A stretch of DNA of 33,795 bases, from NCBI GenBank assembly GCA_903834925.1, contig CAILLA010000135.1, positions 1-33,795 on the forward strand, in the 5' to 3' direction. Shown one piece after another: positions 23,846 through 32,891 of the stretch (positions are counted from its first letter, which is position 1; the number at the start of each line of letters is the position of its first letter). A program made the position numbers and the translations under genes. This DNA comes from an uncultured Schlesneria sp. Its GTDB lineage: Bacteria; Planctomycetota; Planctomycetia; Planctomycetales; Planctomycetaceae. The notes below the pieces were generated by a model that was given only the letters and a program-made list of their open reading frames with translations, was not told where the DNA came from and made no database searches.

Positions 23846-25231
23846 CTAAAGGACTTCGCGAATCGGCTGGCCCTCTGAGAGCGGTATCGGGCGACCGTCG
23901 ACCATTTTGTAAACGATCGACTTCGGGTCGTAACCCAGCGCTGTAAAGACTGTGGCATTAATGTCAGCAGGAGAAATCGGACGAGCATGCGGGTAAGCAC
24001 CAGTGCTGTCCGATTCACCAATGACCTGACCACCGCGAATGCCGGCCCCGGCCAGCACGACCGAATAACATTGCGGCCAATGGTCTCGCCCCGCGTCCTT
24101 GTTGATGATCGGGGTTCGACCGAAGTCTCCCGTCCAGATCACCAGTGTTGTTGCCAGCAGACCTCGGGCTTCAAGGTCGTCCAGCAGCGTCGCAAACGCC
24201 TGCTCCATCGGAGGGACCAGGGTTTTCTCCATGCGACTGAAGTTATCCTTATGAGTGTCCCAGATAATACTTCGGCCATTCACCGCCGAGACAAATCTTG
24301 TCCCTGACTCGACAAGGCGACGCGCGAGCAAGTGTGACTGACCCCACGTGTGCCGTCCATAGCGATCTCGCAACTGAGGCGATTCCTGCGAGAGATCAAA
24401 CGCCTGTGACGCCTTATCCGACATCACCATCGACGCGGCCTGCGACTGAAAGACATCAATATCGGATGCCATTGACGAGGTGATCGACGTCCCGTGCCGG
24501 TTCATCTGACCCAGCAATCCCAACCGTTCGCGGAACGTCTCGGCCGTGAGGCTGACATCGAGTTTCAGATTGCGGACCTGAAAATCCGCCGCGTTCGGAT
24601 CGGCATCCAGCACCAGTGGATCATGCTGCATTCCAAGACAGCCACCAAACTGGCCCGGCGTCAGATAGACGGTACTGTCGCAATGGGGGTAGGGGGCGAT
24701 GACATACGGTGGAACTCCACTGCTGTACCCATCTCGACGCGCCAACCATCCGACTAATGTTCCTAAACTCGGATAGTCGTTCGAACTGGGATTAATCAGA
24801 GTGCTGTCGACTCGATAAGGACGACCGACGGTCGTCCAGTACATCCCGGCATTGTGGCTGGCTTGGGAATGATTGACCGATCTCAAGATCGCAAGTTTGT
24901 CCGCGACACGGGACATTTTTGGCAACAGTTCTGAAACCTGGATCCCTGCAACATTGGTATCGATCGGCTGGTACGGACCGCGAACTGCGTCACTCGCCTT
25001 CGGCTTGGGGTCCCAAAGATCGATGTGGCTCGGCCCGCCGCAATTGAAGATCATGATGACGGATTTGGCTTTCCCCATCGCGGTCGGTTGTGCGTGTGCC
25101 GCTTGTGAAAGTCCTGACAACAGCGATGTCGAGGCAACACCCGTCAGCTTCAGAAAATTTCGCCGGGATGCGGATAACGAACTCGCCGATAAGTTCAAAT
25201 CTGTCGCGGGGACATTTTGCACGAGACTCAT
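23846..25231 (-). CDS. DUF1501 protein (orphan)
   Basis: This is the second DUF1501 (alkaline-phosphatase-fold) protein in the window, 461 residues. A Tat signal is clear: SRRNFLKLTGVASTSLLSG, ending AAHAQP. Family segments are KSVIMIFNCGGPSHIDLWDPKP, DKLAILRSVNHSQASHNAG, SLGTLVGWLARRDG, RYGRHTWGQSHLLARRLVE, WDTHKDNF, GDFGRTP and GRDHWPQCYSVVLAGAGIRGG. Unlike the copy at 14586 it has no DUF1549/1553 partner beside it. GGAG lies immediately before the ATG at 25231, which is too close; a GTG three codons in would be at ideal distance and may be the real start. It is convergent with the hydrolase gene and downstream of mgtA on the same strand after a 197-base gap. Confidence 0.93.
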   Translation of the reverse strand: MSLVQNVPATDLNLSASSLSASRRNFLKLTGVASTSLLSGLSQAAHAQPTAMGKAKSVIMIFNCGGPSHIDLWDPKPKASDAVRGPYQPIDTNVAGIQVSELLPKMSRVADKLAILRSVNHSQASHNAGMYWTTVGRPYRVDSTLINPSSNDYPSLGTLVGWLARRDGYSSGVPPYVIAPYPHCDSTVYLTPGQFGGCLGMQHDPLVLDADPNAADFQVRNLKLDVSLTAETFRERLGLLGQMNRHGTSITSSMASDIDVFQSQAASMVMSDKASQAFDLSQESPQLRDRYGRHTWGQSHLLARRLVESGTRFVSAVNGRSIIWDTHKDNFSRMEKTLVPPMEQAFATLLDDLEARGLLATTLVIWTGDFGRTPIINKDAGRDHWPQCYSVVLAGAGIRGGQVIGESDSTGAYPHARPISPADINATVFTALGYDPKSIVYKMVDGRPIPLSEGQPIREVL

Positions 25232-25428
25232 CTCCGAAAACCGAATTCATTCTACATTCAGACGTTGCCTCAATATGCCGCCACATTGGCTTACCCAAGA
25301 GACGCATAAGCATAGCATGATGCGAAGTTGCCAGCCAGAAGAATGTCGGCATTAAGCCTGTCGTTCCAGCTTAACGCGGCAAACAAGTTCTGAGCAGCCT
25401 GTGTTTTGAAGGGTTATGACGAGTTATG

Positions 25429-28017
25429 TTACTTACCGAAGTATCGATAAAACAGGTGTTTGATGGTCTCCATTCCGATGCCATACAGCAACGTAATGAC
25501 CAGGATCATTCCCAACAGGCCCGTCGGCGGCACGACAAATCCCAGCGATTTGGCGAGAGGCGAGTATGGCAACGCGAGAACCACCAGGGCAATCGCGGTC
25601 GAAGCGATCAACAGCAGCGTCCCCGGACGACTGAGATAGAACGGACGTTGGGTTCTGACAACAAGCAGGATCATCAGACCGGTCAGCGTCGATTCCACGA
25701 ACCATCCCGTGCGGAACAGTTCAGGATTACTGCTTCCAAAGACCAGCAAAATGGCCGCGAAGGTAAGGAAGTCAAACAGCGAACTGGCCAGTCCAAACGT
25801 CATCATAAACCGCAGGATATAACTGACATCCCAGCGTCTGGGCCGCTCGATCAGTTCAGGATCGACGGAATCCGTCGCCAGCGCCATCGCCGGGAAATCG
25901 GCCAATAAGTTGACGAGCAAAATCTGGGACGCGAGTAGCGGCTCAAACGGCAAGAACAGCGATGCAACCGCCAAACTAAACATGTACCCGAAATTTCCGG
26001 CTATCGCAAAAAAGACATATTTCAGAGTATTCGAGAAAGTCCGCCGACCTTCTCGTACACCTTTCACCAGCACCCCCAGGTCTTGCTCAAGCAACACCAC
26101 TTGAGCCGCTTCTCTCGCAACATCGACGGCGGTGGCGACAGAAATCCCCACATCGGCGGCATGCAAAGCCGAAGCGTCATTGATTCCGTCACCCATATAC
26201 CCCACCACGGCACCAGAATGTTGCAGTGCTCGAATGATCTGCTCTTTCTGATTCGGTTCGATCTCGGCAAAAACATCTGCGTCGCGGACTCGCTGATACA
26301 CCGCTTCGTGGCTGAGTGTTCTCAGATCACTACCCGTCACGATGATCGGCGAATCGATCCCGACACTCCGACTGACTGTTGCCGCAACGGCACGGTTATC
26401 ACCGGTAATGATTTTCAGGCCGACCCCTAACTGACGCAGTTGTTCCAACGTTTCACGAGCGTCGGCCTTGGGTGGATCGGAAAAGGCCAGAAAACCGAGA
26501 AATGTCATCTCGCACTCGTCGGACTTAGTAATGTGCGCGACATCGTCCGTACGGATCGCCAGACCGAGAACTCGCAGTCCTTCGTTGCTCATCGCGGCAA
26601 ACTGGCGTTCGATCGACTCTCGTTGAGACTCCAGGCTGACCAGGTCGCCGTTCGCCAGTTCTGCGTTCGTACAGACTTCCAGAACATTGGCCAACGCCCC
26701 TTTCGTAATCAACAACTTTTGCCCATCCATCGCAACTCGGATGCTGAGCCGTTTGCGGATGAAGTCGTAAGGAACCTCATCGAGCTTCTCAATACCAGTC
26801 GCGTCCAGTTTGCAGCCATCCAGGATCGCGCGATCGATCGGGTTGGCGAATCCCGTCTGGAAAAACGCATTGAGAAACGCAAATCTCGCGACGTGATCAC
26901 TCGACGTTCCTGTCACGTCCAAAGTTGATTGCAAATGGATGTGACCTTCCGTCAATGTGCCGGTTTTGTCCGAACACAGGATCGTCATGCCACCCAGGTT
27001 CTCGATCGACAACAATTGTTTAACGATCACCTTGTGCTTCGCCATTGACTTGGCCCCGGCCGAGAGTACAACGCTGGTGATCGCGGGCAACAATTGAGGT
27101 GTCATCCCCACGGCCAAAGCCAGTGTGATCAACAACGATTCCGCCACCGGTTGATGTTGCCAGCCAACTTTGATCGCAAACAGGATGACAGTGATCACCA
27201 CAACGATCTTGATCAGCAATTGCCCGAAATGATTCAGGCCTCGCTCAAACCCCGTTTCCGGTGCCTTGTGCTCAAGTCGTTCCGAGATCTTGCCGAATTC
27301 GGTGTCACGCCCCGTCCCAACCACTAAGGCGGTCCCCATGCCGCTGGTGACATACGTGCCAAGATAAAGCGAGTTCGCTCGCTGACTGAGCGGTGTATTT
27401 TCAGGAACGACCGAGACGACTTTTTCTGCGGGAAAACTTTCCCCCGTCAAAGCGGCTTCATTGAGAAACAGGTCTCGCGACGATAACAGCCGGCAATCGC
27501 CCGGGATCATATTTCCGGCACTCAAACGAATGACATCGCCTGCGACGATCCCTTCCAGAGGAACCTCTCGATCCTGACCGTCACGAATGACAGTCGCTTT
27601 GGTTTCAATCATTCCCAACAGTTTCGCCACCGCGTCCGCAGCGCTCAGTTCCTGCCAGAACCCAAGCAGCCCGCTGGCCAGCAAAATGAAAATGATGATC
27701 CAGCCATTCGTTTTGTCATTCAAAAGAGTGAACGACAAAACCGCCGAGCAGAACAACAATACAATGATGGGATTCTTGAATTGATCAAACAGTGTCATCC
27801 AGATCGATCGCCGATGAGCCTTCAACTGGCTTGACTGTCCCAGTCGCTGCTCCGCATCAGACTGGGTCAATCCTTCTGCAGAAGACTTCAGCGAATTTAA
27901 TAATTGTTCAATCGGCAAAGCCCAGAATGCCGTTTTCGGTCCGCCAGGCTGAACGGTGGCATTAACAGGAACTTGTGGTGGAGTCGGTTCAACGTTTCGG
28001 CCGGTGTCGTTTTGCAC
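25429..28017 (-). CDS. mgtA: Mg2+-type P-type ATPase (MgtA/MgtB family, P3B)
   Basis: This inner-membrane pump takes up Mg2+ at the expense of ATP. The 862-residue product shows every P-type landmark: actuator TGES (191-194), helix-4 motif GMTPQLLPAI (304-313), phosphorylation site CSDKTGTLT (Asp 350), nucleotide-binding segment with KGA (439-441), and hinge GDGIND (609-614). Hydrophobic helices lie around 83-120, 265-315 and in the C-terminal part. The helix-4 motif and the KVIVKQLLSIENLGGM segment before the Asp resemble MgtA/MgtB more than Ca2+ pumps. Translation starts at a GTG (28017), 15 bases after the stop of the DUF3592 gene, so the two are probably co-transcribed. I see no Mg2+ riboswitch upstream. 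Confidence 0.9.
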   Translation of the reverse strand: MQNDTGRNVEPTPPQVPVNATVQPGGPKTAFWALPIEQLLNSLKSSAEGLTQSDAEQRLGQSSQLKAHRRSIWMTLFDQFKNPIIVLLFCSAVLSFTLLNDKTNGWIIIFILLASGLLGFWQELSAADAVAKLLGMIETKATVIRDGQDREVPLEGIVAGDVIRLSAGNMIPGDCRLLSSRDLFLNEAALTGESFPAEKVVSVVPENTPLSQRANSLYLGTYVTSGMGTALVVGTGRDTEFGKISERLEHKAPETGFERGLNHFGQLLIKIVVVITVILFAIKVGWQHQPVAESLLITLALAVGMTPQLLPAITSVVLSAGAKSMAKHKVIVKQLLSIENLGGMTILCSDKTGTLTEGHIHLQSTLDVTGTSSDHVARFAFLNAFFQTGFANPIDRAILDGCKLDATGIEKLDEVPYDFIRKRLSIRVAMDGQKLLITKGALANVLEVCTNAELANGDLVSLESQRESIERQFAAMSNEGLRVLGLAIRTDDVAHITKSDECEMTFLGFLAFSDPPKADARETLEQLRQLGVGLKIITGDNRAVAATVSRSVGIDSPIIVTGSDLRTLSHEAVYQRVRDADVFAEIEPNQKEQIIRALQHSGAVVGYMGDGINDASALHAADVGISVATAVDVAREAAQVVLLEQDLGVLVKGVREGRRTFSNTLKYVFFAIAGNFGYMFSLAVASLFLPFEPLLASQILLVNLLADFPAMALATDSVDPELIERPRRWDVSYILRFMMTFGLASSLFDFLTFAAILLVFGSSNPELFRTGWFVESTLTGLMILLVVRTQRPFYLSRPGTLLLIASTAIALVVLALPYSPLAKSLGFVVPPTGLLGMILVITLLYGIGMETIKHLFYRYFGK

Positions 28018-28032
28018 GTCATTGGTGCCCTA

Positions 28033-28488
28033 TTATTCTATTACGTCGAGCTCGGCAGAACCCCCTGCCTTTCGCGACATTTGATAGCCACCAAATAATA
28101 ACATGACCAGCCCCACGGGAGTAAATAACGACGGAAACAGCCAGCGATCGACAAAGGTATTGATCCTTGCGTTTTTGGGGTCCGCCGAGCTGTAAAGCAC
28201 CGGGACCACGGTCCCTTTCACTGGAGGTGGCGACGTCGACAGACCCTCGAACCTGATCGTCTCACCTTGATTCGTTTTGAATTCGACAACGGGATAGTGG
28301 TTCGGCCCGTCGCCACTGTCGGAAACTCGCAGGTCCACAATCGATCCCGTCGCCGGAACTGCCTGCTTTCCAAACGAATATTCGCGGATCACTAGCCCGA
28401 CACCGACGAAAAAGAACAGGGTGCCCACTCCGCAAATCATAAGTTTCAGCGGGCGCGAGAAAGGGTCTTTCGTGGAAGATGTCATCAT
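28033..28488 (-). CDS. DUF3592-type membrane protein
   Basis: This small two-helix protein has 151 residues from the ATG at 28488 (a second ATG follows at once); the open frame upstream has no good start. There is one hydrophobic helix near the N terminus (LMICGVGTLFFFVGVGLVI), then a soluble beta-rich part (GSIVDLRVSD, YPVVEFKTNQGETIRFEG, GTVVPVLYSSADPKNARIN) typical of DUF3592, then a second helix (LFPSLFTPVGLVMLLFGGY). The function of the family is unknown. It ends 15 bases before mgtA on the same strand, so it may be part of the Mg2+-transport operon or assist the pump; that role is inferred from position only. Confidence 0.82.
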   Translation of the reverse strand: MMTSSTKDPFSRPLKLMICGVGTLFFFVGVGLVIREYSFGKQAVPATGSIVDLRVSDSGDGPNHYPVVEFKTNQGETIRFEGLSTSPPPVKGTVVPVLYSSADPKNARINTFVDRWLFPSLFTPVGLVMLLFGGYQMSRKAGGSAELDVIE

Positions 28489-28704
28489 GGGTCTTTGATC
28501 CAAATTGTGGAAGGTTGGGGAGATGAAAAAGAGATATGTGCGATCAACGAAGCCTTTTGCGATTCGGATCATGGAACGTAATTTATTACTTCTGCGACAA
28601 GCGTTGAGTCCACCGGATCAACGATTGATTCTCCCATTGGCCGAACCGTCTTCTGTTTTCGTCGGGTGGCGTCGAGTCTTCAAGGCTCACCAAAGCATAA
28701 GAAA

Positions 28705-28787
28705 AAGTTGGCCAACTTGGCAAAGTTGGCCAAGTTCCTATTTTCATAGGCTTTTTTGCGGGTTTGAAGTTGACCAACTTGATCAAC
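28705..28787. repeat. Short interspersed AAGTTGGCCAACTTG-type repeats
   Basis: AAGTTGGCCAACTTGG is followed by CAAAGTTGGCCAAG, and after 28 bases by a variant AAGTTGACCAACTTGATC. Each unit is itself palindromic around GGCC/GACC. Such patches suggest local slippage or a small dispersed repeat; no function is evident. Confidence 0.55.
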
Positions 28788-28945
28788 ACGACGTCCGAGC
28801 GGTTTCCTGACCCCGCACACACGACCGACCGAAGGTCTCCTGTGACTTTCTTCACTTCGTTACCTTCCTTACCTTCTGTTCAAAAATCTTCTCTTCAGTT
28901 CTGCGATAACTCCGCCGCCGCGAAATTTGGTGTCAATGTTCGAGC

Positions 28946-29070
28946 GAGTTCGCGCGACTTCGACCATTCCTCATAATTTACAGGATTTTGGCGACCATAT
29001 ACCGGTTTGCGGACAATAAAAAGTTCGCGCGAGTTCACCTGAGTTCGCGCGACTTCGATTGAGTTCGACC
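28946..29070. repeat. GAGTTCGCGCGACTTCGA direct repeats
   Basis: The 18-mer GAGTTCGCGCGACTTCGA occurs exactly at 28946-28963 and 29041-29058, with a related AAGTTCGCGCGAGTTCA at 29021-29037 and a partial GAGTTCGACC at 29061. The core TTCGCGCGA is nearly palindromic. Confidence 0.55.
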
Positions 29071-29702
29071 GGCTTTGAATCGCGTCATTACCCCCAATCG
29101 AGCCGAGGATCTTAATCCTCCGATTCTTCTTAAATTGTCTACTTTCTACTTTCTCAAAAACTACTCTCTGAGCCTCTTCGGCTCGCCCGCACAGCCTCAA
29201 GGCAAGCCGCGAACCGCCACGGCTTGCCAGACGACTCAAGTCGACGCCGAGGTAACCCGATTAAAATTCATTCCGAATTGTCAAAGATCAATCGTCGTTG
29301 TCAGGTTTTGGTTTCCCGTGAGTCCTCGCGAACTTCTTCGAAGACATCATGCACACGACGACATAAAAGTACAAGCAATAATATACACAGTCAATAGACA
29401 AAGGTAAATAAATTCTTAACCTTTGGAAGGTGGTCGTGAAAGTCGTCGCGTCCCGAGCGTCATTGTTGACTCTGTCTTCACGCCAACGGCGTTGTATCGA
29501 ACGCAGTCCGCGTTCGGAGAATGAATCGGGGACGGGTCCAGAGAACAAATGAACCGATCGCGGTTTCATTCTCTTCCGCAAGTTCGAGGCCCGAACCCTT
29601 TGTCCCGTTCTTGAAAAGGGCAGCATCCCCAAGTTGAGTCCCCGAGCATTGAACGACTCGTTATAATCGGCAGGGTTGAGCGAACATGAATGAGGAACCG
29701 CT

Positions 29703-29948
29703 ATGTCGAAGACGATCCACGGAATTGTACACGGCAGGATCATCGAACTCGATCGGGATCTCGGCGTTGCCGAAGGGCAGGAGGTCGAGGTCCAGGTGAA
29801 GATCGTCCCCACCGCAACGACATGGGGCGATGGTTTGAAGCGCTGCGGCGGTGGGTTGGTCAACGAATGGACCGACAATGATGACCAGATTTTAACCTCG
29901 ATTTATCAAGATCGGAAACGGGACGACCGAAAGGAAATCCCCGAATGA
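29703..29948 (+). CDS. VapB-like antitoxin
   Basis: This 81-residue protein begins [21 protein letters not shown]. The pattern (short beta-rich N terminus with [15 protein letters not shown]) is that of small antitoxin-type DNA-binding/AbrB-like or DUF104-like proteins found upstream of PIN-domain toxins in planctomycetes and cyanobacteria. The charged C-terminal part ([21 protein letters not shown]) fits a toxin-wrapping tail. GAGGA lies 7 bases before the ATG. The stop overlaps the start of the toxin fragment by four bases (ATGA), the usual antitoxin-toxin coupling. Since the toxin is truncated, the gene may now be a remnant. The family assignment is by pattern only. Confidence 0.7.
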   Translation: MSKTIHGIVHGRIIELDRDLGVAEGQEVEVQVKIVPTATTWGDGLKRCGGGLVNEWTDNDDQILTSIYQDRKRDDRKEIPE

Positions 29949-30044
29949 GTTTCCTGCTTGATACCGACACCTGCTCGGCGCATCTGAAGCGTCCATCAGG
30001 TTTGATGCATCGCTTTATGCAGCATTCGGGTGGGCTCTACATCC
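29945..30044 (+). pseudogene. Truncated VapC-type PIN-domain toxin
   Basis: The frame starts [15 protein letters not shown], the characteristic N terminus of VapC PIN-domain RNases (first catalytic Asp in LLDTDTC), and continues in a VapC-like way to GGLYI (about residue 33). After this the sequence no longer resembles a PIN domain ([12 protein letters not shown]..), and the frame overlaps the start of the next gene. The remaining catalytic acids and the C-terminal two-thirds are absent, and I do not find them downstream. The breakpoint near 30045 suggests deletion or replacement by the following gene. Confidence 0.65.
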
Positions 30045-30077
30045 TTGGTAGATTTGTTGGGAAATCGAGGACGCACG

Positions 30078-31196
30078 ATGTCGAGCAATGTCGAGATCAT
30101 TATCGAGTTCAAAAACAATTCTCGGATTTATGGGCATCGCAGTCCTTTGTCCAATGGATTTGTAGCGGCGAATCAGGCATATCATGACTTGTCGGATTCA
30201 GAGATCTCCGAACTCGTTGAGATTTCGCTCAGCGGGGAAGACGATTTTCGTCAAGTCCTCGCAAGGCTGGCTTGCGCACATCCGGGCCGCCTCAACGTAT
30301 ATCACGAGAGATTGATTGAGCGGGAAATCTTCGATCCCGCAGTGATCTTCCACGATGCGAGTCCAGCGTGCGTCAGAATGATTGCAGATCGCATTTCTTC
30401 GGACGAAAACAGTCTTCGACGGAAGCAACTGTTGCGGTGCATGGCGTGGGCTGGAAATGCCGAAGTTCAATCGCTGTTCAAGATCTGGAGAGAGTCTCCG
30501 CCAGCATGGGTATCTGATCTCTCTCTTCCGCCTCACGAATATTCATATGAAGCGGGTTGGGAACTGACCTCAAATGGTGACAGACGTGATCTCTTCGCAA
30601 CGATCGCTTTTCCGCTTGTGAAGGGAACCAATTCTTCGAACGACAATTCGCCCGTCGAAGGTGGAATGTACATTGATCAACGCTGCCCTTGGTGTGACCA
30701 CAAACTTGTCGTTTTGCTCGACATTGATTCGACGAACGAGCGAGTATCGTTCTTAGAATTAGGGGAATCACGACACCGCGTAATCGCATGCCAAGACTGT
30801 ACTTTCTATGGGCCGATATTCACCACAAATAATGGGAAAGGCGATTCAATTTGGCACCCGTCAAACGTGCGGCCATCAAATCTGATCGACATAACCCATT
30901 ATACGGTTTTCGAACGGAAGCTACGGCTCGCGGATAAACCACGCCATTTCTTGGAATCTGCAAGTTGGTGGAATGCTCCATCGATCACCTATTCCCTGAT
31001 TGGTGGGATGCCGACTTGGATTCAGGATGCCGAGTACCCCAATTGCCCAGAATGTTCCCAGAAGATGCCCTTCATCGGCCAAATCAGCAGCGAAGATTTC
31101 CATCCATATCTCGTCGAATTCATTTTTTACTGCTTCATTTGCACGAAGTGCAATGTGATGGGTACGACTTACCAGTGTTCTGATCCGTGTGACTGA
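30078..31196 (+). CDS. Zinc-ribbon protein of unknown function (372 aa), possibly DUF1963-like C terminus
   Basis: The ATG at 30078 is fixed by GAGGA 7 bases upstream and gives [11 protein letters not shown]; the upstream extension lies in the broken toxin gene. I do not recognise the N-terminal 200 residues, which look alpha-helical ([34 protein letters not shown]). Two cysteine clusters follow: CPWC..CQDC (about residues 211-254) and CPEC..CTKC (about 322-359), each a likely zinc ribbon. The segment [25 protein letters not shown] resembles DUF1963/YwqG-like proteins, which are sometimes immunity-like. It sits between a truncated toxin gene and an ATPase-DUF4276 pair, an accessory setting. 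No signal or membrane segment is seen. The function is unknown. Confidence 0.75.
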   Translation: MSSNVEIIIEFKNNSRIYGHRSPLSNGFVAANQAYHDLSDSEISELVEISLSGEDDFRQVLARLACAHPGRLNVYHERLIEREIFDPAVIFHDASPACVRMIADRISSDENSLRRKQLLRCMAWAGNAEVQSLFKIWRESPPAWVSDLSLPPHEYSYEAGWELTSNGDRRDLFATIAFPLVKGTNSSNDNSPVEGGMYIDQRCPWCDHKLVVLLDIDSTNERVSFLELGESRHRVIACQDCTFYGPIFTTNNGKGDSIWHPSNVRPSNLIDITHYTVFERKLRLADKPRHFLESASWWNAPSITYSLIGGMPTWIQDAEYPNCPECSQKMPFIGQISSEDFHPYLVEFIFYCFICTKCNVMGTTYQCSDPCD

Positions 31197-31778
31197 CTGG
31201 AGGGAGCGCAATCACTGAAAAGTTCTGAATCCTTCTCAAAAGAAAATCCCCAAAGCTATGGTTCGGGACACAATGCACCAGCACAAGACGGAGAATTGTA
31301 GCGAATGCAAGTTTCGTACAAAGTAAGATTTCGCCAATCGCCTTGGACTTGAGTGATGCGTTATTTGGGGCGACCCATTCATCGAAGCGTTCACAGGGGA
31401 GAGTAGGCTGTTCAGAGGAGAACGTCCAACTGTTGCGTGCGACTCGACCACCCATCCGCGATCCGCTCGACGTGTCGGAGGCCAAGACCGCCGGGCGTGT
31501 CGCAGACGCTGAAACAACGGTGGACGATAGTGAATGCGGTCTCAACAAAGTCGTCTTTGTACGCGCGATGATGGATGCGTCGGTATCGGCGCTATTGTCT
31601 TTGACGGTATAACAGATCAACTGCGCTCTGTTTCAGTTTATAAGTTCGGATCGATCCGGTTTCCTGGGGTTCAAACCAGGCTGCGTACCTATACTGTTTT
31701 GTGGCGAAACGAGGACAGAGGTATTGTGATGCATCGCCCTATTTGACGAAAAAGGCCGGTCTTCCATACGGAAATGAC
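31197..31778. other. Intergenic gap before the ATPase-DUF4276 pair
   Basis: This stretch of 582 bases holds no credible gene. The frame at 31343-31612 (89 codons) has no known motif and no start signal. A tRNA-T-arm-like hairpin at 31663-31680 is too isolated to be an RNA gene. It may contain decayed sequence left from insertion or deletion events in this accessory region. Confidence 0.4.
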
Positions 31779-32891
31779 ATGGGAAATCCACTCAAAAAGC
31801 TGACCATCCGTGGATTCAAATCCATCGAATCACTCGATGAATTTGATCTGCAAAATCTCAACGTTTTCATCGGTGCGAACGGCGCGGGGAAAAGTAACTT
31901 TATCGATTTTTTCCGAATGGTCAGGAAAATGGCAGATGAAGCTCTACAATCATTTATCAACGACCAAGGCGGCGGAGACGGCATGCTCTTCCTCGGCCCG
32001 AAAATGACCCCGCGATTGATCGGCAAATTGACATTTGAACGCCATGTTTATCAGTTCGATCTGTTACCGACGCCCGACGGGATGCTCAATCTCGGCCGTG
32101 AACAGGTGCAGCACCCCCTCACTGGAGGCGTTGCAATCCTTTCCCTCGGCCAATGGGAGTCGTCCCTTAAGGGACGAATGGACGACCCGAGCAAATGGCC
32201 CGATGCGACTCAGGTCGAATCACACGCCGTCTATGACTCCATTTCGAATTGGACGGTTTACCATTTTCACGATACAAGCCCGCTGGCGCCGATGCGACGC
32301 GATCAGCCGCTAGTCGACTGGGAGCGATTCCGCCACGACGCGTCCAACATCGCGCCATTTCTGGCCAAACTGAAAGAAGATTCCAACGACAGCTACCGCT
32401 TGATCCGTGACACAATTCGATTAGTCGCTCCGTTCTTCGATGATTTCCTGCTGCGTCCGCTGAAACGAGGAAGCGATGAGAAATTGCGGTTGGAATGGCG
32501 GCAAAAAGGGAGCGATTTCCCGTTTCAGCCGAATCAATTGTCAGACGGAACAATCCGATTCATCTGTCTTGCCACAGCATTACTACAACCTAAGCTGCCA
32601 GCGACGATTGTGATCGACGAGCCAGAACTTGGTTTGCACCCGTATGCGATCTCCGTTTTGGCCGATCTCATCAAATCCGCATCGGAACGGACGCAAGTGA
32701 TCATTTCCACCCAGTCGCCGACGCTCTTGGATTACTTCGAACCGGAACAGATCGTCGTTGTGAATCGTCAGAACGGACGTTCCACGTTCGAGCGGCTGGA
32801 GGCGAACGCACTAAGCGAATGGATCGGCGATTATTCCGTGGGCGAACTCTGGCAAAAGAACGTCGTGCGGGGAGGACCAACAAGTGAATGA
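31779..32891 (+). CDS. ABC/SMC-type AAA ATPase (AAA_21), putative defence ATPase
   Basis: This 370-residue ATPase is of the RecF/OLD-like class. The ATG at 31779 gives MGNPLKKLTIRGFKSIESL, the normal N terminus of the family; the frame is open 26 codons further but without support. Seen: Walker A GANGAGKSN (32-40), an insert of about 200 residues with little coiled coil, signature LSDGTIRF (254-261), Walker B TIVIDEPELGLHP (276-288), and the switch region VIISTQSPTLLD. It overlaps the next gene, DUF4276, by 8 bases, so the two are translationally coupled and probably form one complex. Related pairs (ATPase plus TOPRIM-like nuclease, as in PARIS or split OLD systems) act in phage defence; that role is inferred here. 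Confidence 0.92.
   Translation: MGNPLKKLTIRGFKSIESLDEFDLQNLNVFIGANGAGKSNFIDFFRMVRKMADEALQSFINDQGGGDGMLFLGPKMTPRLIGKLTFERHVYQFDLLPTPDGMLNLGREQVQHPLTGGVAILSLGQWESSLKGRMDDPSKWPDATQVESHAVYDSISNWTVYHFHDTSPLAPMRRDQPLVDWERFRHDASNIAPFLAKLKEDSNDSYRLIRDTIRLVAPFFDDFLLRPLKRGSDEKLRLEWRQKGSDFPFQPNQLSDGTIRFICLATALLQPKLPATIVIDEPELGLHPYAISVLADLIKSASERTQVIISTQSPTLLDYFEPEQIVVVNRQNGRSTFERLEANALSEWIGDYSVGELWQKNVVRGGPTSE

Larger units (their letters stand above)
28489..29702. other. 1.2-kb gene-poor, repeat-rich region
   Basis: I find no convincing gene. The frames on both strands here have no credible starts or motifs and run across short repeats. The visible structure is the two repeat patches annotated separately, after which the VapB-like gene begins. 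The region marks the boundary between the mgtA unit and the accessory-looking right end. Confidence 0.5.

Noticed and set aside
28895-29239. 114-codon minus-strand frame in the repeat region
   Set aside because: It is made largely of the GAGTTCGCGCGA repeats, with no start signal; its composition is that of translated repeats.
29288-29878. 196-codon minus-strand frame
   Set aside because: It runs antisense across the VapB-like gene, which has a good ribosome-binding site and a coupled downstream start.
31663-31680. tRNA T-arm-like hairpin (CCTGG..TTCAAA..CCAGG)
   Set aside because: The loop has 8 bases and no acceptor, D or anticodon arm is found around it. It could be an attachment-site remnant but nothing supports that.
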